Source: Glandiceps talaboti (lineage: Eukaryota > Hemichordata > Enteropneusta > Spengelidae). Taken from it: 64,000 nucleotides of DNA. Below, piece after piece: positions 13,625 through 25,188 of this stretch. The stretch is taken from NCBI RefSeq assembly GCF_964340395.1, contig NC_135563.1, positions 15,898,651 through 15,962,650 of the forward strand, given 5' to 3'. Below the pieces are notes generated by a model. It worked only from the letters and a program-made list of their open reading frames with translations. It was not told the origin of the DNA and searched no databases. Each line of letters begins with the position of its first letter. Position 1 is the first letter of the stretch. The position numbers and the translations under genes are program-made.

Positions 13625-14138
13625 AGGAAACGCTAATGCAAGGGCATTGTGGTGGTTGTCTGGTTTAAACGAAACTATGGACTATTGGGTTGTGAAGATT
13701 GTAACATAAACAGAGGAAGATATCAAATCAAATGTGCCGAATTTTCCAATGAATATCAAATTGCATGTACAAGATTAGTAACATTCCAAGTTTTGCCTAT
13801 ATTCATTTACTAAAAGTAAAGTTTATATGATTAAAGAAATTGCAACCATGTACATGCAGTTCCCCAAGGGGTAGACAGGTCAATTCTCTATATTTTAAGC
13901 CTATACATGGATGATATACTTCTTGAAAATTAATGAAATTAGAGGATAAAAAGTACATGATGTCAATCTATGGCAAAAAAGCTTTTATGTACATCTAATA
14001 AAATTACAAGTTAAGTAGTCATATTCTATTTGTCCAAACTTGACCTAATACTTACCCTTTGCTCAAGTTCACATGTCGTCACATATATATATATTGATTC
14101 ATGTATTATCCATACATTTGAGTGACAGCCACTTTACT

Positions 14139-14299
14139 TTATGAAATCACTCTCCATCCACCAAGTGCTCAATTTCACATCATAACAAAGTAGCTTGCCG
14201 ACAAACAACTGAGGCAAGTTGGCCATTTGGACAGGAGGCCCGGACTCCTTATAAACATTGAAAGTACCGACTTGATGAAATGGGTGATTGTAATTACTT
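14139..14299 (-). other. Open minus-strand block of 53 codons, unknown
   Basis: The minus frame between stops reads HQVGTFNVYKESGPPVQM, then ANLPQLFVGKLLCYDV and STWWMESDF. The composition is protein-like, but there is no ATG at its start and no clear acceptor, and the length is compatible with chance. Same strand as RBM41, inside the giant intron. Confidence 0.18.
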
Positions 14300-15779
14300 T
14301 ACTTAGGAAGCATTGGAACCAGGTGAACAGTAGAGTAGTTGTGACATTCAATTTTCACAATATAACTAGGTATGTTTGTTGACTCATTGAAAACTAGGGA
14401 TAAGTTTGACCCCTAAAGTGAGTGTCAGTATATATGTGTCAATCTACTAAAAGCAGAACTAATCACAGTGGCAAGCTATTGCCGTAAACATGTAGCTTGT
14501 CTGAATAATTGGGCTGTGAAACTTCTCCTATGTACTGAAAATATAGTCCTCAAACTGGGACATAATGCATCAAGTAATAGTTATCTCTGTGTGAGTGCCA
14601 ACCACTTCAACAGACACATTTTTCATATCAAACAATGGTAGTCGGAACCCATCTAAAAGATCGGCTCTCCCTTGTACTCGAGAGACTTAACATATGGTTG
14701 TCACCTTTTAATAACTACACACACCTATAGTGCAAATGTATATTATAATGATGTCACCTAGGATTTGTGACAGGTAGGATCAAACATCTTGCTAACAAGG
14801 TCATTTCAATGGCCTTTGTATCTATTCAACTTGAGTCTTATGTATATAGTTTAGAGTTCAGACTATTTAATAGCATGACACTGATAGAATGGTTTTGAGC
14901 TGTAGAAGCACTCTAATTACATTCTAATATTCCATTCATCACTTTCACACCATTCACCACATTCCGTTGACTCATTTTGAAGTGGTATGTTTTATAAAAA
15001 GAAGTCATTATTCTCCCCACTCCTAGGACAACTGAATCATTATCTATTTACACCTTTGAACTACTTTACTATGAAGTCATTTTTGCTGAGGATGAGTGAG
15101 AAGAACAAGTCTGAAGGTTTTTTCATTTTGATCATACGAGCCCTAGAATACATGGTGTGAATGAAATATATCACATAGAAATTTACACAGCTAGCATACC
15201 AATTTCAAACCAATCCATTTAACAAACATCCCAAATATTACATCCACATGATCCAAGTATAATAATATTTCAGCCAAAAGATTATAATATGACAGATTTG
15301 CATCAAAGTTGTGATTAGGGGATTTGTGATGTACAGTACAGAATCTTTGAGAGAGAAAATGTTGGTGTTTTAGAAATTTAGAAACAAGTTCTTTCAAAAG
15401 TGAGTTTGACAACCAAATATGATTGATAGAAATGGAAGTATACATTGTCATGTATAATTCATGGATAATGTCACCTTTCTTCGTATGTGGGAATTTTACT
15501 GCAAAAAGAAGAATGAAGTGAACTAGTGGCCTTGGCTTCTTTACTAAAACAAACACAATTTGTGGTATTTTCTACTAAAAGTATATCTTTTCATGGTTGG
15601 ACATCATACCTTCTGTAAATGCATCGTAAACATGTTACGACTTTTTCAGAAATTCATGAGTCACTGTAGACACAATTGATTATATACACATCATTCTGCA
15701 ATTTCTCTAACTTCAGGGTTCAACTAGTAGTGATTGAAACCATGCTTGGCTTTTCCAAGCTTTTATTGAGTTAGTTATT

Positions 15780-16035
15780 TGTGACGTCTGTTTTTCTGTG
15801 TGTTTTGTGAAGTTTGTTTTGCCATAAATCTTGGAGGGGTCCTGTACAATATCTATGGTTTTTCCCTGTCCTTTGCAAAGTTTGATTTTCCTAAATTTTT
15901 TGTGGTCTGCTTTTCCCTGTTTTGTGAGCAGTTTGTTTCTCTCTATCTTTTGTGAGTTTTTTTACCTGCCTTTTGAGTCTGCTTTTGTGAAGTCTGCTTT
16001 TCTTTGTTCTTTGTGAAGTTTGATTTTCCTGTCTT
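15780..16035. repeat. Degenerate TTTTGTGAAGTTTG tandem array
   Basis: Seven or so loose copies of TTTGTGAAGTYTG followed by YTTTTCCTGTC, 25-35 bp apart. A plus-strand frame of 61 codons here is a by-product. Confidence 0.7.
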
Positions 16036-17052
16036 GTGTAAATCATGGGATGAATACAGAAAATTTCTATTGATATGACTTATTAATCATGTCAGGTCAT
16101 TTAAACTTTTTAATTATATGAGAATTTAAAGAAAAAATTGTAATTCAGCTATTAATATATTCACTTTCTGTTAATCTTAATTCATGGGAGAAGCTCTCCT
16201 GGACGTAGTTCTAAATCTCTTACCATTGCAATGAGATTAAGATGTAGTCTCCGAATAAAACATTAAGGTTAGAAATTGTCAGAGTGGGATGGATAAACCA
16301 ATACTGTGAACTCACAAACATCAGATTACTTTTCATTTTCATTCAACACCTTTTTATATTGATGGTGTTTGAATGCACGACACAGGCAACACAAGAAATA
16401 AGAAAAACATAATGTCATTCTGATCTAATTAGACACTCTACTGCTGGTAAAGTTAATTGACAAAATACTGTTTGACTGCCATTTCAAATCAATACCACAT
16501 TCTGTGAAAAAAGCCACAGAATATGCAGGAAATTAAAAGCTGTGCGATCATCACTCAAGGTTCTGATCAAACTGTCAGGTATTAGATATAATGGCATTGA
16601 CGTTTCTACAAAGTAATATTATTCATTTGTTGAGTAAATTAATTAAAACAGCCGGGGTATTCATATAACTCCTACTACTTACTTTGATGAAAGTATACAA
16701 TTGAGGTCCTTAGGTGGATACATGATCATATACAGTTCACACTGACTTCAAAAGTAAATCTTGCCCATATTCTTAAGTCCTAGCAGGGCTTCTCTTTGAA
16801 AAAACCCACTTTGGGGCAGCACACTTCTTTATTAAATATAGTATATATAGGTTATTTGTCATTCTATTTAGTTTGTTTGCCTACAGGCTTGCTTGGAAAG
16901 TCATTGATAACATCCCCTGGCATTTTACATGATGTGATGGATAATACTTTCATTTCCTGTACAGCCCTATACCTAAGGGAAGAAAGAAGATTTCAAAATT
17001 CAAAAAGTTTAGCAGTTTAATTATTTTGCTTTGGTGAAAGCTGATATGACAT

Positions 17053-17738
17053 TAAAGCTGTACTATAGCTGCAACTGAAATGGTTTTTTTTTTGTTTTAA
17101 AAAAAAAATATTTTGTTACTTATATATGTAAAGCAAAATAAAAAAAATTGTGTGTTTCCGATAACGCTGCCAAGCCTAGTGTAAGCCACCAACCCTATTC
17201 ATTTTTTAAACATTTAAAACAAAAAGTTAAGAAATGCTTTGTCTTCTTGAACTTCATGTATGTCAGTTCCCCAGTGATGTCTGTACACATTTCATCAAGC
17301 TATCACAGAATGGGTATTCTGACTGACATTTCATTTGTTTTCGGGTCGAAGCAATATTTTTCAAAAGAAGAGCAAAAAATAAAATAAAATGAAATCCCAA
17401 CCTACCTATCCTACTTTAATACTGAGGCCATGTTATCGGAAACACACAATTATTCTTTTTTGTATTGAACCACCTGTAAATAAATGTATTTGTGCAGCAG
17501 TATACATACAGATAGTAGAATCAATCCCATCAAATTGATTTTTGGGTCCGCTCTCAAAAATAGGCACTTCCAATGCGATTACAATTTCAATCTGTTCCTG
17601 TACTACTTATCGATACAACCGACTCCTAAATAACATGTAAAATGTTTGATTACTGTTATTTTAACAATTTTCAGTGAATTTATTGTTGGTTGTCTGGTCA
17701 AAAAAAATAATACTCCAGTTACACCTTGTGCAGCTTTA
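17053..17738 (+). mobile_element. MITE family B, copy B2, split by a nested element
   Basis: It begins TTAAAGCTGTACTATAGCTG, is interrupted near 17130-17455 by element C1, then resumes with the family interior (AAATTGATTTTTGGGTCCGC, TTTTAACAATTTTCAGTGAA) and ends ACTCCAGTTACACCTTGTGC plus AGCTTTA. Removing the insertion gives about the same length as B1, B3 and B4. Confidence 0.75.
17146..17451. mobile_element. Element C1 with perfect 20-bp inverted ends, nested in B2
   Basis: AATTGTGTGTTTCCGATAAC at 17146-17165 is exactly repeated in inverted form at 17432-17451. The ends resemble those of C2 and C3, but the interior differs. The 79-codon plus frame lies inside it and shows no domain. Confidence 0.8.
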
Positions 17739-18868
17739 CCAACAACTTAAGTTTCATTTCTTGATTACATGGTTTCAAAGATATTTCTGAAATGTCTATA
17801 ATGTTTGTCGCCAATATTGATATCATTTCACGTAGCAAAGGATAACATATTATTTACAGTATATTTTATTTTTAGCTTGCTAGTGTTTCTTAATAACAAT
17901 ATTAACATTCTATCAACTGTGGAGCTGTCTAGACATGGAATATTCTGTTCAGAATGATACCATAACTATAGTTAGTATAAATTAGACTTCGCAACCTTAC
18001 TCCATACAATGTTCTTGAACAAACCAGTTTCATCCAATATACAATGGTAGTCCCTTTAAAGAGCTTCTTATATACATGAGAAAATGATACATTCCATTTT
18101 CATACTTGCAAAAAAAAGAATACATGTAACACTAACTGGCACCTGTCATACCGAGCAGCTATCTCATATGACGCATTATACTGTCAGATATGAACTTGTT
18201 CTTTGGAACATGTTATTTTTGAAATATTTCATCAAATAAAGCTGAATTAATCCTCTATTTTGTTGAGATTTAGCATTAAAGTTGTACAGTCAACAAATAT
18301 ATATACTAATACTGTATCCTTCCAAGTAGTGTACTTGGTAAAATATAGTTTAACAAGAGGGTGAAAAACTGTCAGGTCAGCTACCTCAAAGTCTAGTGAC
18401 AATTAACATCTGCAGTCATTCATTGGATGATTTGGTCACCAGAAGGTGGAGACTTTGATGTAGAGAAGCTAAATACATTACGGTCAATGGGTAGTTTGAA
18501 ATGCATTTAACTTCTTATTACTTCACTCAAGAGGGCTCACCTCCATGTTGCCTTGTTCATTCATAATAGCTGATACCATGAATAATAGTGGTCGATGGTA
18601 TACAGACAGTAAAACACCAATAAGTAGATTTCATGACAATTACTTGTTCACGTTACAGACTGGAATACTGTGTATCTTCTCAGTATAAATGCCTTCCTGT
18701 ATAAACTGATTTGTGATATTGATTCATATTGATGACAATTCCACAGACCACATTTTTCAAACTTTAATTCTGTAACTTTAAGTTCAATGGAATGGCCAAA
18801 CCAATTGACAATGATGGTGAAGGAGCAACACATTAACTTAGTATTTCAATATATTTAATATTCAGCTT

Positions 18869-19230
18869 AGGCCTAAAAAATAAAAATTGTGTGGTTCCGA
18901 TTACGCTTTTAGAATAGGAGGGGCAGGTAGATTATTTTTTCTATATTTTTTTATTTTTATTTTTTTCATTTGTGAGTGTCTAGTTCAGGTAATGTGTTCC
19001 ATTTTCCATATGGTGTTTGTGTTATTGTCTTCTTCCCAACAGATGTACAGCCATTACAGATTGGAAGAACAGTTTTATATTGTCTTTTTAAGTTTCCGCA
19101 GCCACTATTTCTCACGAGAATTCACAATTTTTGTGATTTAATTATTTTTTTCCTCAAATATGGAAAAAAAAATGTTTAGGTGTCGGCACTGTAAAACTAG
19201 GTGGGGTCATGTAACTGGAACCAAGCTTCA
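18869..19230 (+). mobile_element. MITE family C, copy C2
   Basis: It starts AGGCCTAAAAAATAAAAATT and GTGTGGTTCCGATTACG. The interior includes TTCCATTTTCCATATGGTGT and AGATTGGAAGAACAGTTTTA. It ends near CTAGGTGGGGTCATGTAACT and GGAACCAAG. It is the inverted partner of C3. Confidence 0.75.
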
Positions 19231-19763
19231 GCTGTAAAACAAAACTCCCTAGCACGGTATTTATTCAGAACTAGTTTTTACTTTAGGAATGCATATATTT
19301 CAGATTGTGCCAGCTGTGGTTATTTTATATATAAATGATTAACTTTTTCCTTTGCCACTAAGTGAGCTCTAAAAACTAGTTATTAAGTTTTACAAAATTA
19401 ATATGTGGCTTCAAGCCAATTATAGCTGTAAATGTCTGTATCTAACCTGTATCGGTTACAATTTTAACAACGTGTCATTTTTCAATAAACAGTGTTTCAA
19501 ACCACAATATCAGAAATTTTTTTGCCATAAAAAAAAGAAATTAACTCAAACAAGTATAAATATATCCTATGACATGCTGGCTTAAGGGAATAAGGGAATT
19601 CTTTATCTTTTACAGTTCAACAATTTTTGTATCACCATGGAAAAAAATGAAAACATGCTGAAAAAAATGTAAACGTGTTTCATAGTCAAATAGTACATTA
19701 ATACAATAAACCAGACTCAGTAGTAATGTGTATATTATAATCTTGTTTTGTTCAACTTGTTGT

Positions 19764-19862
19764 TACGACCTCCAAAAATACACTGGTGCATTTGCTTGCT
19801 CGAGGTAAGCAGGAATGAGGTGTTTCATGCAAAGACATATAATGTAATTACTGGCAGTAACT
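19764..19862 (+). repeat. Interspersed repeat family D, copy 1
   Basis: It shares ACCTCCAAAAATACACTGGT, GCATTTGCTTGC, AAGCAGGAATGAG and TTTCATGCAAAGA with the inverted copy at 62940-63050. No inverted ends were found, so the class is unknown. Confidence 0.65.
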
Positions 19863-20087
19863 CGATCATCAAAATATAAACACCACATGAGCCCCAGATC
19901 CCATAACTCTGTTTACTGATAGAATGCTACATGTTTTAACAATCCAGTACAACTGTTAGTGTTACTTTATAATTTCCACAGATATAAACAAACTGATAAA
20001 TGCATCACTTGAACCTTCATCAGAGGTACCCGCTGTTGTTTTGTACGAGTTGTATTGTTGTTTCTACCTAATTTTGTGTTTGTGTGA

Positions 20088-20125
20088 ATTCCTTCCTTGG
20101 CTCACCTCATTCAAGCAAACACAAA
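20088..20125 (-). repeat. Interspersed repeat family D, fragment
   Basis: Reading the minus strand, GTGTTTGCTTGAATGAGGTG and AGCCAAGG match the core of the copy at 61430-61510. Confidence 0.45.
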
Positions 20126-21710
20126 ATTACAGTTTTCTAGACAGGGAAAATATCAAACTTGACAATACTAATTGCGTCTTTGACTGTTGCTACATGCACA
20201 TAGATATGTACAATTTATTCTTTGAGAATTTTAGCTTGAAAGAAGATCACTCATGTATCTGCCCCTGACATGAAAATGTCCGTCTGGTACAAAAATGAAT
20301 GCCTCTTTATGTCATATTGACTTTTGTCATTTTAGCATGTGAATCCATATGTCATAAAATAGAAATTTCTGTATGAAAACGTTTAATAATTGATCTATTT
20401 ACATAGACTACAAAATTCATATGTACATATAAAGAAAATATCTTGAATAGTCTGCAGTATAATGGAAAGTCTATTGACAACCTGACTTTAATATTTTGTT
20501 CCCCAACCTTTCAATCTCTCAAATATGAATATATATCACTTTTGCAACCTGAATGGTATCCATGACAACAGGAATTTGGTTGATGAAGAAACTCACACTT
20601 TTTTGTAGAAGACACATCCAGCCTTGTTCACCCATTCATTGAAATGAAGTTCCGTTAGGGTCAGACATGTAGAAGTTTTATCACAGACAGTGACTTTTCA
20701 CAATGTGGCTGAATTTGTTGCAGCTAAATTATGACGGCAGCGAGTATTGAAAACATATGTATGTCAATCCCTTTAATACTCTGGAATTAATACCGATGCA
20801 ATTATTGGAAAGACAGGCACAAAGAGATGTCTATAAATTGATAAAGATTCCAAATGCAAGTGAGATTAATTGTGATGTTGGGATAACTTACAAAATAATG
20901 TCATGACATCTATTATAAAGTTGTAATTACATACATGTACTAGCATTGTATTTAGTTCCTGACCAGGAATGTTCTAACTTAAACCATGCAGAATTTGAAA
21001 TCAGATCACTCCTGCATAATACATGGTGAGGTTTTAACATTAACACGTAAATTGAGAATACTATCAAATTCATACACATCCAATCAATCAATCAAAAGAA
21101 TTTGTATAGCTCCAAAATCCAACACGATGTAATGTTCCATGGCACTGAACAGGAACAATAGTAGATCGTAGTAAAAGTTAGAAAGCTCTTGCAAGCATAT
21201 ACATGTATGTCATGATATCCTTCTTGAATTTACCGACAGTTTGTGATGAACAAAGTTCCAGTAGTATATTGTTCCATAAGAAGGGTGCTGGTCACAGGAG
21301 TGCACGCTCACCATAAGACTTTGTAATACGATGGGGTACGTGGTATACCCAAATAAGAATAGCTTACACACACACTCAAAATGGAAATATATAAATGCAT
21401 CACTGCATGTCTTAAAATTAATCTTTATTCTTTGGCATTTACCATAAAATCCAATTGAATGTAACCTTTGCAAAGTTAACAGTAGTCAAAATATTGACAG
21501 TACACTGTCAGCTTGACTTGTGATAGAGTGTACAACATTTCATGCTTAATGAATTCAGGTTCTATCAATAGAGCCATGGCTTATCTCCAGTAAAAACTAC
21601 AAATTCAACCACTTCATGCATACCTACGAAGATTTAGCATTTTCATATAAATCTTAAATCATTGGAGAATACCGAGTTAAGTGTTACTTCTAGCTGAGAC
21701 TTAAACACTA

Positions 21711-22107
21711 AAGGCTAAAAAAAATTGTTTCGTTCTGGTTACATGACCCCCACCAAGTTTTTCGCTGCCAAACCTTAACTTTTTGTTATGTATTTGAGAA
21801 AAAAATAAAATCAAAACAATTGTGAAGTCTCGCAAGAAATAGTGGATGCGGAAACTGACATCAACTTGAAAAGACAATATAAAACTGTTCTTCCAATCTG
21901 AAATGGCCGTTACATCTGATGGGAAGAAACGAATAACACATACAGAGACCATATGGAAAACAAATGGAACATATAACTACCTGAACTAGACTAGACACTC
22001 GAGTACACATGAAAATTTTTTTTTTTAAAAACAACCACATCTACCTACCCCATCTATTTTAAAATTATATATAAAAAAATCGGAACCACACATTTTTTTA
22101 AGGCCTT
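21711..22107 (-). mobile_element. MITE family C, copy C3 (inverted relative to C2)
   Basis: The left end AAGGCTAAAAAAAATTGTTT and GTTCTGGTTACATGACCCCC, the interior AAAACTGTTCTTCCAATCTG and ACCATATGGAAAACAAATGG, and the right end TCGGAACCACACATTTTTTT plus AAGGCC are the reverse complement of C2 with scattered changes. The 83-codon minus frame is element-derived. Confidence 0.75.
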
Positions 22108-22489
22108 ATATAAACTGATGTACACAACAAAATCTTCTTTCAGTTGAATATGAATTGAATATAAATTATGTTATGACCTTAGTTTTGCTAGTCTAAGATC
22201 ATTCATAATGAAGACAACTGTGTACAGTCAAAATCAAAAGGCTTGAATGAGTGCAAGTTTTCACTGGATGTATGTGTTAACAAAATTGTAGCTGTAGTAT
22301 TTGCAATATTCCTGTTGATTTTTTTCACTGCACTGCACAGAGATTTACCTTGTTTGTGCCATTATTGTACAACCAATAAGTCTCATATTTATTGGGTACT
22401 TTGTAAAGTTTTATATTTGCAAGGCATAAATGCAAGGTCAAAATGAGCCAAATATTCTGTTAGCATAACATAACCAATATACATGAGGG

Positions 22490-22835
22490 TCATTATACCA
22501 TGCACGAGCCAAGTGGAACAAAAAATATGGAATATATACGCTGGTCGTTCTACATCACGACAGCATGCATCTATGTCATGACAACGCATGTCTGCATCAC
22601 TGGTTCTGCTGTTTGCGAAATACGAGTCAAAATGTTCAAAATTGACACTACTTTCCTCAATTTTTCTTTGATATTAATAGTGCTGATATAATTATCCTAT
22701 TTTCCAATATTTTTCTTCATTCAGCTGCAAAATACATATGACCTACTCATCTAGCGACTCATAGTGACAAAGTCCCCTTACGTCACTCGTATTTTCCTTG
22801 ACTGAACGGAGAAAAATATTGGGGAATAACATCTA
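22490..22835 (-). mobile_element. Foldback element family A, copy A2
   Basis: The body (GCACGAGCCAAGTGGAACA, ATGTCATGACAACGC, TCACTGGTTCTGCTG, GTCAAAATGTTCAAAATT) is followed by the inverted-repeat arm pair around ATTTTTCTTCATTCAG and GAGAAAAATATTGGGG. This is the near reverse complement of A5 over about 330 bp, so it is the same element in the opposite orientation. The frame at 22500-22691 is element-internal. Confidence 0.8.
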
Positions 22836-23371
22836 AATGTCTGTTGAGGTGAATTACAAAGAACAGCCCGGACCATACTTATACTAAAAAGTAATAGTTA
22901 AAACGTATGCTTTTACACTTTGTGACATGGACTGTTTTTACACTGATAGTGTAAACACTCACTAATGGATTATTTACGCACTTGTCTATACTTGTAATGT
23001 TCAGATTAAAAATTTGATTGTCAGAAAGAAAGCTGGCCTTATGGTTTATATCCACAATTCCACAGTGAATTTCTATGCATGCATTGTAAAAATCAACTGA
23101 CAAGTCATCTGTGAGATTGCTGTATCTACAACGTAGGTTTATTTTATACAGTATAATGACACTTCGTATCTCTAAATTGATAATTTCAATAACTATATAC
23201 TGAACAAAGACAATTGAAAGAAATCCCTGACTAACAAAAAAAACTTTTGTTAGTCTTGAGTGAGGTCGAAGTTGAATGTTAGAGTAACACCCTTTATCTT
23301 AATGATTCAGCAAAATAGTTTTAAAAAATCGATGACCTCTACAACTGGACCAGAAAAATTCCACTATCACT

Positions 23372-23552
23372 TATTGTGACACCACAAGTCAAAATGTTCC
23401 AAATTATCTTTCCAAATTTTTCGCAAGTTATGCTTGAGGAGGTATAATTATATTATATTATATAGCAACTCAGTGACAAGGCCCCTTAGGTCACTAGGTC
23501 ACTCATATTTTCCTTGGCTGAATGAAGAAAAATATTGGGGGTTAATATCTAA
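23372..23552 (-). mobile_element. Foldback element family A, copy A3 (partial)
   Basis: GTCAAAATGTTCCAAATTAT leads to the hallmark arm: AGTGACAAGGCCCCTTAGGTC, ATATTTTCCTTGGCTGAATG, AAGAAAAATATTGGGGG. The left arm is decayed. It lies 540 bp from A2 in the same orientation. Confidence 0.7.
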
Positions 23553-24855
23553 TTATCAGGAATGTTATCATTTTAAGTCTGTTTATGTTGACTCAAATTT
23601 CATTTCATTCTTGGTATTTAACAGCTGAGGTAAAACCACTTAATTCTTTATTCAGCAGAAAGAAATAAACAAGAATAAGAATGAAATGACATTGCATATG
23701 AATGAATTGAAGTAGATACAAACTTGGGTTGCACCTGCCTTCTATCAGTCAACACTGTTATATTAATGGCGTCAGTAACTTCCCTTCAACCGTACTAAGT
23801 GATGTGAAAGTGGTTGAGATACTAAAATTTCTATAAACTGGGATTTCAAAACATTTCAAGTAACAGAGCCAGTAAGTGGACAATGTCTAGAAAGGAGTGT
23901 GTATGTCTAATGTGTACTAATGTAAAGAGATGATATACAGACATTCTGAGTGAAAAAGGGGCACTGCAGTAAACAGAGACACGTATAGTCAATGGCAAGA
24001 CGTCATTAAAAACAATGATCACATTCTAGCATTTTTACATTAAAATTTTTCACAATGAGTCACAGAAGGGGTGCCATGTATGTTGTCACTACTGATTAAT
24101 GAAACCAGAGATCTGTTTTTATAATGTATTTATATCATTTTACACCATATGTCTTCTTGTTCATGTTTTGGAGATTACTGTGAATGATGTGTTCTCCTGC
24201 TAGAATAGGCTTCCAAACAGATGTTTGTCATTAATCAGCACAACATACATGACATGTATTATGTCTGGAATATGAATCCATCATACATGTAAACTTGCAT
24301 GCTGCCTTTCATTTACACTGATCTGGTTCATATTGTCTACATAGAATGGCAGTTTCTCATAACTTGGAGATGTGACTGTGCTCAAACCCATGATCAGACT
24401 GGATTACAGTGATAAATGTCTTGAGCTATCAGTAGTCTATTGCAGCTGCTATTGAGTGATTAGCTACCTCTTATATTCCAGATTTACAACAAACAGAAGC
24501 ATTAATTGAATGTCTCCTACATTTCCTAGTTCTTTCCTTTTCAATTTTGCAAATCAGTAATTTCTTATGGACAGATAATGCCTCAGGATTATCTCCGGAA
24601 ATGGTGGTGTTTTTATAGGTTAATACTGATAGTAAAATTACCTTGCACAGATAAGAAGAAATCACTGTGTAGATTGCTGTACTTTCTAAATAAATATATA
24701 AAAGATTGGCAAGTCTCGATATTAAAAAAACTTTTAATAACAGTATTCAGTTTCACTTAAAAGGGGGCAAAATATAGTTGAACATACTTTCAAAACATTG
24801 AGACTGATTATTGCCTCCCAAGAGCTTTGCAAGGGAAAGACATGAAACTAGCACT

Positions 24856-25188
24856 GGCATCAAATTGACCTAGGGCTGACATTGAATGAAACTAGGGTTG
24901 TCAGTCAATGAAATTCACACTGAGTCAATGAAACTAAAGCTGACAGTCAATGAAACTATGGCTGACAAGCTGTCAATTTAAACTAGTAATGGCATTTAAT
25001 GGACCTAAGGCTGACATTCAAAGAAACTGTTAAACACTGAGTAAATGAAAGGCAGACAGTCAATGAAACTAGCGGCATCAGTCAATGAAACTAAGTACTA
25101 CTGAGTCAATGAAACTAAGGTTGTCAGTCAATGAAAGTGTGGTTGATGAACAGTCAATGAAACTAGTGCTCACATCCGATGAAACTAA
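24856..25188. repeat. Degenerate short tandem array (AGTCAATGAAACTA)
   Basis: About a dozen irregular copies of a roughly 22-bp unit built on AGTCAATGAAACTARGGCTGAC. Spacing and sequence drift along the array. No coding frame. Confidence 0.85.

Noticed and set aside
15191-15556. 121-codon minus-strand frame
   Set aside because: Longest unsupported frame, but AT-driven composition, no domain, no splice signals in place and no repeat relation.
21060-21350. Possible interspersed repeat around CAATCAATCAATC and GTTCCATAAGAAGGGTGCTG
   Set aside because: It looks like a repeat tail, but no second copy or defined ends are visible in the window.
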